Of a DNA stretch of 34,552 bases, positions 34,211 through 34,552 are shown piece by piece. A model generated the notes under the pieces. The model had not been told where the DNA came from, made no database searches, and was given only the letters and a program-made list of their open reading frames with translations. The stretch is from Staphylococcus simulans (GTDB taxonomy: Bacteria; Bacillota; Bacilli; Staphylococcales; Staphylococcaceae): the NCBI RefSeq assembly GCF_003043455.1, contig NZ_PZGG01000025.1, forward strand, positions 1-34,552, written 5' to 3'. Both the position numbers and the translations under genes were made by a program. How positions within the stretch are numbered: the stretch's first letter is position 1; each line of letters opens with the position of its first letter.

Positions 34211-34224
34211 TGAATGCGCTTACA
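34211..34224. promoter_or_regulatory. cre-like site upstream of the transporter
   Basis: TGAATGCGCTTACA matches the cre consensus TGWAANCGNTNWCA except for T at position 5. It lies about 180 bp upstream of the transporter start. Confidence 0.45.
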
Positions 34225-34552
34225 TACTGAAAAAAATAACTTTTTATTTGTCTCTGTTACTTTTATCCCTTTTGATAATGTTAATCATAGCTTCCTGTTA
34301 CAGTTTAACGCACGCTCGCATAATGGGCAATAACATTTTCTTTTAATATATACACAATTTATGAACAAACTTTGAAAAGGTGTTTTGAATGTATTAAAGA
34401 AAACTGTTATTCATTTAGCGTAGTTAAACTAAAATAGAAATATCTGAATAACCCCAACCAATCATACTTCTTTCTATTACCTGTTTCTCCCTCTTTTAAA
34501 TCATTTTTCTGATTTATTTTTAAACTTACGTTTAAAAAAGCACATACTATTT
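34225..34552. other. intergenic end of the window
   Basis: AT-rich sequence with no credible gene. TTTTTAAAC and GTTTAAAAA (34517-34538) are perfect 9-bp arms around TTAC; the arms are too AT-rich for a firm terminator call. Confidence 0.5.

Noticed and set aside
1..34552. Prophage, insertion sequence, CRISPR array, toxin-antitoxin or restriction genes
   Set aside because: No integrase, transposase, spacer-repeat pattern or matching gene pair was found on either strand.

Overview
The window is chromosomal DNA from a low-GC Gram-positive bacterium, almost certainly a Staphylococcus. The evidence is the gene set (vraABC fatty-acid cluster, ArcR-type Crp/Fnr regulator with arc genes, AldA-type aldehyde dehydrogenase), YSIRK-like signal peptides, LPATG sorting signals and Shine-Dalgarno sites matching AGGAGG. 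The species cannot be fixed by eye; a coagulase-negative species, perhaps near S. carnosus/S. simulans, is only a guess.

Layout. (1) 1-1200: a possible 20-codon reading frame and a secreted V8/exfoliatin-type serine protease. (2) 1400-5390: a TPP riboswitch controlling a tightly coupled thiazole-branch operon, tenI-thiO-thiS-thiG-thiF. (3) 5500-12650: an arginine region with a divergent ArgR, an unrecognised exported protein carrying 45-nt and 27-nt tandem repeats, two very small genes (one resembling a stand-alone GpsB/DivIVA N-terminal domain), and arcA-arcD-arcR. The usual arcB and arcC are absent. An ArcR box sits about -41.5 from the predicted arcA start. (4) 12690-17100: vraA-vraB-vraC, divergent from an HTH regulator. 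(5) 17200-21820: two paralogous LPATG wall-anchored proteins built from protein-A-like three-helix modules. The first has ACG where its start codon should be, and both share a palindrome about 180-190 bp upstream. (6) 21870-23600: a lone araB with its own AraR operator and a perfect cre. (7) 23700-25700: an ABC-2 exporter with a palindrome over its promoter. (8) 25840-28330: an Nox-type NADH oxidase and three small, probably paralogous membrane proteins. (9) 28330-34552: a CsbB-like glycosyltransferase with a charged tail, AldA, a ketopantoate-reductase-like enzyme and an APC amino-acid transporter.

How the parts fit. The region is a mosaic of separately regulated metabolic and surface units, nearly all closed by clear intrinsic terminators. 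The arginine part has local regulators (ArgR, ArcR) next to the genes they probably control. The carbon-related genes (araB, and more weakly aldA and the APC permease) carry cre-like sites. No tRNA, rRNA, CRISPR array, insertion sequence or prophage was seen. The observations most worth testing are the ACG-started protein-A-like gene, the palindrome shared by the two surface genes, the reduced arc locus, the VraB thiolase that lacks its second cysteine, and the clusters of small proteins.
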